The notes beneath the pieces were generated by a model that was not told the DNA's origin, did not search any database, and saw nothing but the letters and a program-made list of their open reading frames with translations. From positions 1 to 50,845 of the forward strand of contig JASFTV010000001.1 of the NCBI GenBank assembly GCA_050050615.1: a stretch of 50,845 bases of DNA, written 5' to 3'. Position numbers and translations under genes: made by a program. Source of the DNA: JASFTV01 sp050050615. Its GTDB lineage: Bacteria > Desulfobacterota > DSM-4660 > Desulfatiglandales > HGW-15. This document shows, in pieces, positions 24,484-32,399 of the stretch; the stretch's first letter is position 1; the number at the start of each line of letters is the position of its first letter.

Positions 24484-24605
24484 AGCTCTCTCCTTTTAAC
24501 GGCCTGTGTGATGTGGCATTGTCGGCCGTCGAGCACACCGAGGCCGATAAATAGATTTCTTGAGACGGCCTCTTTCATAAGAGGTCAAACAAGGGCGCTG
24601 ATCCG

Positions 24606-25661
24606 TCAATTTGTAAACTCGATCGGTTCTTCTCGGTCATGCCGCGATTCCACCTGCCCAATATGATAGGCTGTTTCACCCACGGCTTTCAAGCGCAAAA
24701 GCACCTCGTCAGTCTCTGCCTCATTGACGACAATCACCAACCCTAGGCCGGTATTGAACGTCCGCATCATTTCCTTTGAGGAGATTTTTCCTGCCTTCTG
24801 GAGATATTTGAATATGGGGGGTGGCGTCCAACTTGAGGTGTTTACAATGACTTTACATTGCTTGGGCAGGATGCGTGGCAGGTTATCGATAAGTCCCCCA
24901 CCGGTTATGTGCGCAATGCCATAGATACGAAAATCGCGTCGAGTGTTTTTTATGGCTCTCCTGTAAATACGCGTGGGCTCCAGGAGTTCCTCCCCCAGGG
25001 TGCGTCCAAATTCCTCCACATGATCATGGACGGACATCTTCAATTGCTCAAAAAAGATTTTTCGAGCAAGGGAAAATCCATTGCTGTGAAGACCGCTCGA
25101 GGCGATACCGATCAACTGTTGTCCAACAGCAATTTCGGAGCCATCAAGAAGCTGGTCGTTATCCGCCAGTCCCACAACGAATCCCGCTAAGTCATATTCT
25201 CCTTCACCGTAGAAGCCCGGCATTTCCGCTGTTTCACCGCCAATGAGAGAGCAATCCGCCTCATTACAACCAGCGACAACCCCTTTGACAACCTGAACAG
25301 CCTTTTCAACATCCAGTTTTCCCATGGCAATATAGTCCAGCATGAAGAGGGGGATAGCCCCTTGAACCATAATGTCATTGACACACATGGCGACAAGATC
25401 AATGCCTACGGTATCATGTTTATCTAGCATAAAGGCGATCTTTAGTTTCGTTCCTACGCCATCGGTTGACGCCACCAACACGGGATTTTTGACATGCTCG
25501 ATATTGAGTGAGAAAAGGCCAGCGAAAGCGCCTATGTCCGTGATGACGCCTGATTTGAAGGTCTTGGTGACAAGGGGCGCAATTTGTTTTACAAACCTAT
25601 TGCCAGCATCGATATCAACGCCAGCCTCTGCATACCGGTCTTTTTTCTTCTTTTTGGTCAT
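24606..25661 (-). CDS. purM: Phosphoribosylformylglycinamidine cyclo-ligase
   Basis: PurM makes aminoimidazole ribonucleotide, step five of purine biosynthesis. Visible motifs are YAEAGVDIDAGNRFV near residue 10, ASTDGVGTKLKIA near 64, DLVAMCVNDIMVQGAIPLFM near 88-107 and SLIGGETAEMPGFY near 138-151. The length of about 351 residues is normal. The chosen start (ATG 25661) fits the family N-terminus; ATG at 25682 with AAGG upstream, or 25721, are possible. The neighbours are unrelated (tatA, DUF4388), so it may be a single-gene unit. Confidence 0.93.
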   Translation of the reverse strand: MTKKKKKDRYAEAGVDIDAGNRFVKQIAPLVTKTFKSGVITDIGAFAGLFSLNIEHVKNPVLVASTDGVGTKLKIAFMLDKHDTVGIDLVAMCVNDIMVQGAIPLFMLDYIAMGKLDVEKAVQVVKGVVAGCNEADCSLIGGETAEMPGFYGEGEYDLAGFVVGLADNDQLLDGSEIAVGQQLIGIASSGLHSNGFSLARKIFFEQLKMSVHDHVEEFGRTLGEELLEPTRIYRRAIKNTRRDFRIYGIAHITGGGLIDNLPRILPKQCKVIVNTSSWTPPPIFKYLQKAGKISSKEMMRTFNTGLGLVIVVNEAETDEVLLRLKAVGETAYHIGQVESRHDREEPIEFTN

Positions 25662-25856
25662 AATCTCAAATCTTCGTAACATTCTAGCCTTATGAAACAG
25701 CTCGGTGATCAGATCGGCCAAGGAATTTTCATAGGGCTAAATGGTTACAAATCTTCCAAATGCACACAAAAGGTAGCCTTACACTCTTCACCATATAGCT
25801 TTGTTCGGAAGGCACTGTCAACGGTTTTCTAAGTCATGAGCACAGGATAAGGCGTA

Positions 25857-26110
25857 TCACCGGATGGGGGCTTTAACGGGTCCGCGGGCTCTCTTCTTGA
25901 GCAACCTGTTTGCAGGGTCCCCTGGTATTGGATCTCCATCGCCAATGTGCACCAGAAAGGTCTCCTTTTGGGGCTCCCATAATTTTATGAACTCGACAGC
26001 CCTCTGGAAGCTCATATGGTTGGGTGTGTTTACAACGGGCTCGTTCAACCAAAAGGAGTGTATGATCAGGTAGTGGGGTTGGAACAATTCCTGTGGATGG
26101 TCATGACATC
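25857..26110 (-). pseudogene. C-terminal remnant of a metallo-beta-lactamase-fold hydrolase
   Basis: The minus-strand frame reads YLIIHSFWLNEPVVNTPNHM, then SFQRAVEFIKLWEPQKETFL, VHIGDGDPIPGDPAN and a basic tail to TGA at 25857. The HMSFQRAxxFI and TFLVHIGDGD segments match the end of metallo-beta-lactamase-fold hydrolases, where the His in LVHIGDGD is a metal ligand. The HxHxDH core and the whole N-terminal half are missing, and the recognisable part begins right at the stop codon of the DUF4388 gene (26111). It looks like a truncated gene whose front was replaced. The 195 bases down to purM show nothing more. Confidence 0.6.
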
Positions 26111-27283
26111 TCAGAGCTTGATTTGACGCAGGTAATCTCCTAGGTTCGCCATCACATAGTTGATCGTTTCAGTATCCTTATGGTGGTTTTCGATTGCGTG
26201 CAACATGTTCATCATGTCTCCGATGGTCTTTTCAGCGAGGGCTTTTCCAAGAACCTTTTTCATGCTCATGATCAGCAAATAGAGTAGCTTATTGAAAGAG
26301 GCGTAAAGCACCAATCTTCCGTCAGCCCTTCTATACTGCTCAGCAAAGCGTTTGGAAATGTCCTTTGCTGTAACTCGATCGTTTCGCGTGGGAAGGTCCA
26401 GATCATGCAAGAGCGCTTTGCTCTTGCCGGTTAGTTGAGCCTTGCATTTCCTGAAAGTATTGTGAAACCGCTTTCCAATGTGTTTTCGAAAGCGGGCGGC
26501 AATGATGTTCAAAAGGCCGAGATAGAGATTGATGATCTCAACGTAATGAATCTGATTTTCATCTTTTGGGTGTGATAAGGAGGAGATCTCAGCGAGACCA
26601 AAACAGATGAGGATATAGAGGCTTCTATAGACAATCCCCGGAGTGAGGCCGGAGGCGTTAACGATCTCTTTCACCGTTTTTTCTCCATCAATTGATGAAA
26701 GAATTGCCTTTTCAGAAGTGGTTAAAGGGATATCGGGCTTCAACCCTCCCGCCTCCGGGCAGCAGAGAAAGATAGCGTCATCGCCGGGAATAGCTTTCTT
26801 GAAGTGTGCCGCGCCTTTCATGCCCCTGATGGTTGCGAGAAGCAACTGGATCATATCACGATCAATGAAATTCACCGGAAGGACGCCAAGTTCGGATTGG
26901 CTGAAGCTCACGTCAGGGGTATCCATCCTAAGGGCAGCAGCCAGTATGGTCTTTACCTTGATCTCCAGGAACTTGCGCCAAGCGGATTCGGAAATGAGTT
27001 TCCGCTTGATGAGGGCCTTGCCAAAGGACTGGGGGTCCTTTTCCCTCAATCTCTTGAGTGCCTTGAGTCTTTCTGGATCCAATGCCTTTTTGGAGGCGAT
27101 CTCTTGCAGCAATTGGCTCTCCTTGTCAATCCCTTCGGCATAGACAATCCGGCCGCCCTTCAGATAGAACTTTAGGGTGTGCCCAGCGTCTTGGAGGGTG
27201 ACAATCCCGGTCATGTCGTTGCAGTGGAGGCTCAAGAGGAGACTGGCAAGAGAACCATTTCTTTCATCAAAGTTATCGTTCAT
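26111..27283 (-). CDS. DUF4388 (PATAN-like) domain protein
   Basis: The 390-residue soluble protein has an N-terminal DUF4388 domain (about 1-100: LLLSLHCNDMTGIVTLQDAG, then LKFYLKGGRIVYAEG near 37-51), a domain frequent in deltaproteobacterial two-component networks. A winged-helix-like segment follows (ERDP-type KTVKEIVNASGLTPGIVYRS near 203-222), then a long helical C-terminal region (about 250-390). A regulatory or scaffold role near the signalling locus at 29-36 kb is plausible but unproven. The start context is weak. It ends exactly where the metallo-beta-lactamase remnant begins. Confidence 0.8.
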   Translation of the reverse strand: MNDNFDERNGSLASLLLSLHCNDMTGIVTLQDAGHTLKFYLKGGRIVYAEGIDKESQLLQEIASKKALDPERLKALKRLREKDPQSFGKALIKRKLISESAWRKFLEIKVKTILAAALRMDTPDVSFSQSELGVLPVNFIDRDMIQLLLATIRGMKGAAHFKKAIPGDDAIFLCCPEAGGLKPDIPLTTSEKAILSSIDGEKTVKEIVNASGLTPGIVYRSLYILICFGLAEISSLSHPKDENQIHYVEIINLYLGLLNIIAARFRKHIGKRFHNTFRKCKAQLTGKSKALLHDLDLPTRNDRVTAKDISKRFAEQYRRADGRLVLYASFNKLLYLLIMSMKKVLGKALAEKTIGDMMNMLHAIENHHKDTETINYVMANLGDYLRQIKL

Positions 27284-27493
27284 AAGAACCCAACGTTGCT
27301 GTAAGAAAGTTTAAGGATTCATTCAACCCATCCAAACCCAGAAGCCCATCAAGACAGACGGTTTTCTAGCAGGAAACCCGGCTGCTTACAAGGGCAAAAT
27401 GGGTTTTGGAAAATGGATTGGGAGAATGGTGGTTGTTTCATGATCACGGACCTTCACCCAAGTCGCGGCATAGCGGGGCCAGGCCATGAAAGG

Positions 27494-28465
27494 TCAGAGT
27501 CGGATCAGCACTTTCAAAAGCAGATCCCCCTTCTCCTTCCCATGCATCTGTTTTCCTAGGCCAGCAAGACGCAGTATGGTGCCCTCTTTCACCCCGGGAG
27601 GAACACTCACACGAAATATTCGGCTCCGGAAACCCCACGGTACATTGACCAACTTGCGCGTCCCAAACTGCGCCTCTCGGGGGTTGACGACAATGTTGCC
27701 GTGGATATGGGGATCATTTGGTGTGCCAAAGGTCGGTATGACCTGGAGGCGAGGTGTTGTCCTTTTGGATGTGGCCGGACGCAATTTACGGGTCATCCCG
27801 AATTCAGGAACTTTCAGCAAAAGTTTCAAGAAGATGATACCAGAGATGAAACCCCCCACGTGGGCCCACCAGGCGATGCCCCCCATCTGACCGGTTGATC
27901 CCGCAGCGCTCAAGAATTGGATGGCAAACCATATCCCGAGAAAGAAAAACGCGGGAACTTCAATGAAATAGGGAATAAAAAATATGGGAATCAATGTAAG
28001 GATTTTCGAGCGGGGGTATAAGATGAGATAGGCTCCCATGACGCCGGCAATGGCGCCGCTAGCACCGATCGTGGGGATTTGGGAGTGCCAGTTGGTGAAG
28101 AGATGGAAGAGGCCGGAAGCCCAGCCACACAAGAGGTAAAAAAGCAGGTATCTTAAAGGCCCCAGACGATCTTCCACATTGTCCCCAAAGATATAGAGAG
28201 ACCACATATTCCCCAAAAGATGCCAGAAGCCGCCGTGAAGGAACATAAATGAAACAAAGGCGAAGACCTGTTGAGGGAAGGAAAAGAACGCCCCGATTTC
28301 CGGTATCGAGTATCGTGCAGGAACAAGGCCATAGGTCAAGATGAATTGGGTCTGTCTCGGGCCCTGCATGATTTGCACGAAAAAGAGCAACACATTCAGG
28401 CCAATAAGAAGGGTGTTGACGATAGGGTAGTTCCTAACCTGGGTTGTATCTCGAAGGGGTATCAT
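27494..28465 (-). CDS. Rhomboid-family intramembrane protease with DnaJ-like C-terminal domain
   Basis: The N-terminal 215 residues form a six- to seven-segment rhomboid: FLHGGFWHLLGNMWSLYIFG near 75-94, the catalytic serine in IGASGAIAGVMGAYL near 132-146 and the catalytic histidine in WWAHVGGFISG near 199-209. After a linker (about 225-280), the last 40 residues (RVSVPPGVKEGTILRLAGLG, then KEKGDLLLKVLIRL) match the second substrate-binding domain of DnaJ/Hsp40. The cytoplasmic tail may therefore present or bind unfolded clients. The combination is the odd feature. A palindrome matching the signalling-locus operators lies 125 bases upstream (28590-28604). Confidence 0.85.
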   Translation of the reverse strand: MIPLRDTTQVRNYPIVNTLLIGLNVLLFFVQIMQGPRQTQFILTYGLVPARYSIPEIGAFFSFPQQVFAFVSFMFLHGGFWHLLGNMWSLYIFGDNVEDRLGPLRYLLFYLLCGWASGLFHLFTNWHSQIPTIGASGAIAGVMGAYLILYPRSKILTLIPIFFIPYFIEVPAFFFLGIWFAIQFLSAAGSTGQMGGIAWWAHVGGFISGIIFLKLLLKVPEFGMTRKLRPATSKRTTPRLQVIPTFGTPNDPHIHGNIVVNPREAQFGTRKLVNVPWGFRSRIFRVSVPPGVKEGTILRLAGLGKQMHGKEKGDLLLKVLIRL

Positions 28466-28589
28466 GGCGAGCGGAAAGCGTCCTCTTTCTCCTATCTCAT
28501 AAACTTTAACACTGAAAGACGACTATTTGAAAGATAATTCATCCCGGGTCGATCTGTTTTGTGCCTGAGCGCGTCTCTTTCCTTCGAGG

Positions 28590-28604
28590 CTATCAAAATG
28601 ATAG
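28590..28604. promoter_or_regulatory. Activator-site-like palindrome (CTATCAAAATGATAG), third copy
   Basis: This 15-bp palindrome matches the pair at 30430-30444 and 30462-30476 (CTATCAwwyTGATAG form). It sits between the divergent rhomboid gene and the sigma-54 activator gene, so it could serve either; no clear GG-N10-GC promoter was found next to it. A perfect 16-bp palindrome AAAACTGCGCAGTTTT lies 12 bases further on (28617-28632). Confidence 0.5.
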
Positions 28605-28678
28605 TGTTTCATGTTGAAAACTGCGCAGTTTTATTGATAAAATAATAACCTTGGGTTCTTGACCCAGCACGATACATC

Positions 28679-28830
28679 TCACTCGCCTTCGCCAGGATGC
28701 CCCGTGCGGAAGCACGGGGAGGAATGGCGAAAGGCGACCGCGGCGTAGCCCGCAGGGCGAAGCCGGGTGGCTTCGGTGTAGTTCCGCTTGGCTTTGCCAT
28801 AGATGCCCCGCGCGGAAGCGCGGGGAGCTT
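28679..28830. repeat. Pair of GGAA-loop hairpins in a repeat cluster
   Basis: CCCCGTGC-GGAA-GCACGGGG (28700-28719) and CCCCGCGC-GGAA-GCGCGGGG (28806-28825) are two perfect 8-bp stems with identical GGAA loops (a GNRA tetraloop). Both are preceded by GATG, and the second copy has compensatory changes on both sides of the stem. The surrounding sequence is full of short inverted pieces (GGCGAAGCCGGGTGGCTTCG). The gap 28466-29026 otherwise contains only the palindromes described above and no gene. Confidence 0.65.
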
Positions 28831-29026
28831 CACTAAGGGGAGCACAAAATTGTTTACAGAGCGAGAAGTTCGCTGTGCCATCCAGGTTCATGAAGTCTTT
28901 TCTGACCTGAGTGGTGAAATGACCAGCCCGTGAGACGGGGAACAAAAAAGAAGAGCTCATGATCCGGGCTCATGACCATGACAACTATTTTATGCTCCTC
29001 CTAGTAACCCTTTGAGGTAAGCTCCC

Positions 29027-30397
29027 ATGGCGGGTACGAGCAAGCCGAAATTTTCACTGCTGTTCGTAGATGACGACCCTGCAATCCTCTCTTCACTGAA
29101 GAGAGTTTTCTTCGAAGAGGACTATCAACTCCACGCGGCAGAGAGTGCGCAGGATGCCCTTGAGCTTTTGAGCCAGACGGTGGTCGATGCCGCCCTCGTT
29201 GATCTCAAGATGCCGGGAATGGATGGTATGACGCTTCTAAAGGTCATGAGGGCCGACTATCCAGATATCATGGTGATGATGCTGACAGGGCATGGGGGCA
29301 TCAAGGAGGCGGTGGAGGCGATCAAGCTGGGGGCCATTGATTTTTTGGAAAAGCCTGTTTCACCGGAGGGATTGCGAACGCGTTTGGCCCAACTTCACAG
29401 GTTATGGGAGCTGAGAGAGGAAAATCGGGACCTCAGGTCTCAAATAGACTCTCAGTTCGGGTTTGACCGGTTGGTGGGAAATTCACCCGTTATGGCGAAA
29501 CTGAAGCAAACCATAGCCAACCTGGGGCCCACCGATGTTTCCATTCTGATTCAGGGGGAAACAGGAACCGGCAAGGAGTTGGTGGCGAGGGCCATACACG
29601 ACCAAAGTCACAGATCTGAATATCACTTCGTTCCGGTCGATTGTGCGGCTATCAGCGAAACCGTCATGGAGAGTGAGCTTTTCGGCCACGTCAGGGGGGC
29701 TTTCACGGGCGCCCATGTCTCTACCCTTGGATTGATTCGGTCTGCTCATGAGGGAACGCTTTTTCTCGATGAGGTGGGTGAACTCTCTTCTGCGATTCAA
29801 GCAAAGTTATTGAGAACCATCCAGGAAAAGGAAGTCAGGCCGGTGGGCAGTAACAAGAGCTATGAGGTCGATGTTCGGATCCTTGCGGCGACCAATCTTG
29901 ACCTTTCGAGGGAGGTATCTCTCGGGAATTTCCGTGAGGATCTTTTCTATAGACTGAACGTGGTCGCCATCCACGTCCATCCTTTGAGAGAGCGAAAAGA
30001 GGATATTCCTATTCTGGCCAGGCACTTCCTAGAGAGGTTCCGTGGCGATTCTTCGCGGAAAAATGAGCTGAGCATAGAGGCCCTCATCTGCCTGGAAGGC
30101 TATGACTGGCCCGGAAACATCCGCGAACTGGAAAATGTCATAAGGCGAGCTATGGCTCTGGGAAAAGATGAGACCATACGCCCTGAAGACCTTCCCCCGA
30201 ATATATCCGCCCTCACTGAGAAAGCTCTCAAAAGGCGTGATCGTCCCCCGGACGATAGTCTGGCTGCTTATGAAAAAGCGGCCATACAAAACGCGCTGGC
30301 AAAGGCTGACCGAAATCGCAAGAAGGCTGCACAGATTCTCGGCATTGGTGAGGCGACCCTCTACCGGAAGATAAAAAAATATCGCTCCGAGGTCTGA
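29027..30397 (+). CDS. Sigma-54-dependent response regulator (NtrC/AtoC family)
   Basis: The 456-residue protein has a receiver domain (LLFVDDDPAIL near 12, phospho-acceptor Asp in ALVDLKMPGMDG near 56, TGHGG and LEKPV further on), a sigma-54 AAA+ domain (GETGTGKELVARAIH near 182, GAFTGAH near 222, the loop that contacts sigma-54, LFLDEVGEL near 240, WPGNIRELENV near 365) and a Fis-type helix-turn-helix (NRKKAAQILGIGEATLYRKI near 429-448). All parts needed for activation look intact. The palindrome pair and sigma-54 promoter just downstream make the next four genes its likely target. Confidence 0.95.
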   Translation: MAGTSKPKFSLLFVDDDPAILSSLKRVFFEEDYQLHAAESAQDALELLSQTVVDAALVDLKMPGMDGMTLLKVMRADYPDIMVMMLTGHGGIKEAVEAIKLGAIDFLEKPVSPEGLRTRLAQLHRLWELREENRDLRSQIDSQFGFDRLVGNSPVMAKLKQTIANLGPTDVSILIQGETGTGKELVARAIHDQSHRSEYHFVPVDCAAISETVMESELFGHVRGAFTGAHVSTLGLIRSAHEGTLFLDEVGELSSAIQAKLLRTIQEKEVRPVGSNKSYEVDVRILAATNLDLSREVSLGNFREDLFYRLNVVAIHVHPLRERKEDIPILARHFLERFRGDSSRKNELSIEALICLEGYDWPGNIRELENVIRRAMALGKDETIRPEDLPPNISALTEKALKRRDRPPDDSLAAYEKAAIQNALAKADRNRKKAAQILGIGEATLYRKIKKYRSEV

Positions 30398-30429
30398 CCT
30401 GTCCTATGTCGTCCCTCTCTATGGTTCTG

Positions 30430-30444
30430 CTATCAAACTGATAG
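30430..30444. promoter_or_regulatory. Upstream activator site 1 (CTATCAAACTGATAG)
   Basis: This 15-bp inverted repeat has its centre about 138 bases before the predicted transcription start. It is 32 bases, three helical turns, from site 2, as is usual for dimers of NtrC-type activators. Confidence 0.65.
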
Positions 30445-30461
30445 ACCCGAAACACGCCCTC

Positions 30462-30476
30462 CTATCAATTTGATAG
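30462..30476. promoter_or_regulatory. Upstream activator site 2 (CTATCAATTTGATAG)
   Basis: This is a perfect 7+7 palindrome with one central base, centred about 106 bases before the predicted start. It differs from site 1 only in the central bases and lies on the same helical face. Confidence 0.65.
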
Positions 30477-30549
30477 AAGAGGCCATTCGCAATTCTCCCT
30501 TCATATAATTTCCCTAATGAAAGCAAAAAGATAGGGGCATGCTGCCTTT

Positions 30550-30565
30550 TGGCACGGGTTTCGCT
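30550..30565 (+). promoter_or_regulatory. Sigma-54 promoter (TGGCACGGGTTTCGCT)
   Basis: TGGCACG-GGTT-TCGCT matches the -24/-12 consensus TGGCACG-N4-TTGCW at all but one base, with the invariant GG and GC 10 bases apart. The two palindromes upstream and the activator gene beyond them complete a classic arrangement. Transcription would start near 30575, leaving about 130 bases of leader before the first gene. Apart from these sites the 30398-30706 gap is empty. Confidence 0.8.
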
Positions 30566-30706
30566 ATAAGCCATGGGTAAGAAGCCGGAAATCCCTGTTA
30601 CCGGGATGATACCCAAGGTCTCAGGCGCACAAGGCGAGCTTTCGCTGAATTCGTTCGGTCAAAAGCAAATGGGTGGCCGGGCTGTTCTGGAAAGGGAATC
30701 AGAGAG

Positions 30707-31111
30707 ATGCAAACAAGGGAGAGGTCAGGACAGCGGACTGTTCTGTTGCTCGGGAAGCGAAATAGGAAGGTGCAAGATTTGGAACGCCTTTTGACCGAGC
30801 AATCCTGGCGTGTCCATTTGGCTTCGAATGCAGAGGATGCCCTTGGGTTGATCAGGAATGCAGATTTCGACATCATCCTGGTGGGTGATGCCATGGCCTA
30901 TGTGATGAGGGGTGGTTTTTTCAAAGCGTTGAGGACCCTATGTCCGGATGCCAAGCTAATGTGTTTGGCCGATGAGATTACGGAGGAGATGGAGATGGTC
31001 ATGCGGAGCGGGGGTTTGGTTTTCTTGGGCTCTTATCGCCAATTTGAAGAGTTCCACCAGGAGATTCTTCAATCAGCCCTGAGATCCAGGAAAGGAGCGA
31101 TTAATGCATAA
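30707..31111 (+). CDS. Degenerate receiver (CheY-like) domain protein
   Basis: The 134-residue protein follows the receiver fold: TVLLLGKRNRKVQDLERLL near 11, VHLASNAEDALGLI near 36, DIILVGDAMAYV near 54, KLMCLADEITEEMEMVM near 81. The acidic pair that binds Mg after strand 1 is replaced by GKRN, and the expected phospho-acceptor position after strand 3 is Gly with an Asp one place later. It is probably not phosphorylated normally and may act as a decoy or protein-binding domain. It is the first gene behind the sigma-54 promoter, and its stop overlaps the next start by 8 bases. Confidence 0.75.
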   Translation: MQTRERSGQRTVLLLGKRNRKVQDLERLLTEQSWRVHLASNAEDALGLIRNADFDIILVGDAMAYVMRGGFFKALRTLCPDAKLMCLADEITEEMEMVMRSGGLVFLGSYRQFEEFHQEILQSALRSRKGAINA

Positions 31112-32267
31112 GTTGATTGGTGCAGGGCAGCGTGATTCAGAGGCACAACAGAAAAGGGGGCAAAACATGCCGAGTGGCGTTGTGTCGGAGCCGTCCGGCA
31201 CCGTTCTGTTTGTAGACGATGAGCCCCACATTCTGAAGGCACTGGGTCGCCTTTTCATGGATGAACCCTACCGGATCTATACGTTCACCAATCCTTCGGA
31301 GGCCTTGGAGGCATTAGCGCAAACCGAAGCGAGTGTCGTGGTTTCGGATCACCGGATGCCCGAAATGGAAGGGATTACCTTTCTGGAGAAGGTCGGGGAG
31401 ATATGGCCCGACACGGTGCGCATCATCATGACAGGCTTCGGGGATCTTGAGATTGCAACAGCAGCGATCAACAAAGGAGGGATATACCGTTTCATCAACA
31501 AGCCCTGGGATGATAGGGAGTTAAAACTGGTCGTGAAAACGGCTGTCGATCGGCATACGCTTTTGCGGGAAAACAAGAGACTCCTGGCGCTGACGAAAAA
31601 ACAAAACGAAGAACTGGCGCTATTGAACCAGAACCTTGAAAAAAAGGTTGAAGAACGAACAAGAGCATTGAAGCAAAACGAGAGAAAACTGGAAGAGGCC
31701 TTGGTGGATACGATCCGGGCCATGGCCATGACGGTTGAGAGAAGAGATCCGTACACAGCAGGCCATCAAAGCCGCGTGGCTGATCTGGCAGGAGCGATAG
31801 CCTCTGAGATGGCGCTTCCGAAGGCGCGAAGGGATGGGATCCGAATGGCGGGGATGATTCACGACATAGGCAAGATCTCTGCGCCTTCCGACATTCTAAG
31901 TAAGCCGGGTGTATTGAACGAGCACGAATTGGGTCTCATCAAAACCCACCCGCAAGTCGGCTATGACATATTAGAGAAAATAGCATTTCCATGGCCGGTC
32001 GCCCAGATCGTGCTTCAACATCATGAGAGAATGGATAGTTCAGGATACCCGCAGGGTCTTTCGGGCAATGCGATCATCCTAGAGGCAAGAATCATAGCGA
32101 TCGCGGATGTGGTGGAGGCGATGGCCTCCCATCGCCCTTACCGACCGGCGCTTGGCATGGATAAGGCACTCAATGAAATTTCAGCGAATAGAGGAATCCT
32201 CTACGATAAAGAGGTCGTGGACGCCTGTTTAAAACTTTTTAGAGAGAAAGGTTTTGAATTCACATAG
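31104..32267 (+). CDS. Response regulator with HD-GYP domain (cyclic-di-GMP phosphodiesterase-like)
   Basis: The 387-residue protein has a receiver (VLFVDDEPHILKAL near 34, phospho-acceptor in VVVSDHRMPEMEG near 81, NKPWDD near 131), a coiled-coil linker (about 150-195) and an HD-GYP domain (RDPYTAGHQSRVADLA near 213, MIHDIGKISAPSDIL near 251, HHERMDSSGYPQGL near 308). The HD and GYP motifs are present; the usual DGxGYP reads DSSGYP. It would hydrolyse cyclic di-GMP under control of a partner kinase. AAAGGAG before ATG 31104 supports the start, which overlaps the upstream gene by 8 bases. Confidence 0.92.
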   Translation: MHKLIGAGQRDSEAQQKRGQNMPSGVVSEPSGTVLFVDDEPHILKALGRLFMDEPYRIYTFTNPSEALEALAQTEASVVVSDHRMPEMEGITFLEKVGEIWPDTVRIIMTGFGDLEIATAAINKGGIYRFINKPWDDRELKLVVKTAVDRHTLLRENKRLLALTKKQNEELALLNQNLEKKVEERTRALKQNERKLEEALVDTIRAMAMTVERRDPYTAGHQSRVADLAGAIASEMALPKARRDGIRMAGMIHDIGKISAPSDILSKPGVLNEHELGLIKTHPQVGYDILEKIAFPWPVAQIVLQHHERMDSSGYPQGLSGNAIILEARIIAIADVVEAMASHRPYRPALGMDKALNEISANRGILYDKEVVDACLKLFREKGFEFT

Positions 32268-32294
32268 TTCCTTAGAACCGCTCCGCCGGCCTCA

Positions 32295-32338
32295 CCCGGG
32301 ACCAAATGCCGGGTCCCTGGCATCGGCCTTTTCGTTTT
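32295..32338 (+). terminator. Possible terminator or attenuator hairpin between HD-GYP and kinase genes
   Basis: GGGACC (32298-32303) and GGTCCC (32312-32317) pair around AAATGCCG, with further G:C pairing possible outside. After CATCGGCC a T-rich tract (TTTTCGTTTTT) follows. It may give partial termination between the second and third genes of the locus; it also resembles dispersed hairpin repeats. Confidence 0.35.
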
Positions 32339-32399
32339 TAAGAAGAGATCCCCATGACCCAGGGAAACCAGCAAACCGTTTTTGGACAAGGGAGAGATC

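Noticed and set aside
27284..27493. Riboswitch or c-di-GMP aptamer before the DUF4388 gene.
   Set aside because: The conserved GEMM or other aptamer cores were not found; only short chance complementarities are present.
28609..28960. Minus-strand frames of about 90 residues rich in ASARG-type peptides.
   Set aside because: They are created by the GC-rich hairpin repeats at 28700-28825 and have no ribosome-binding site.
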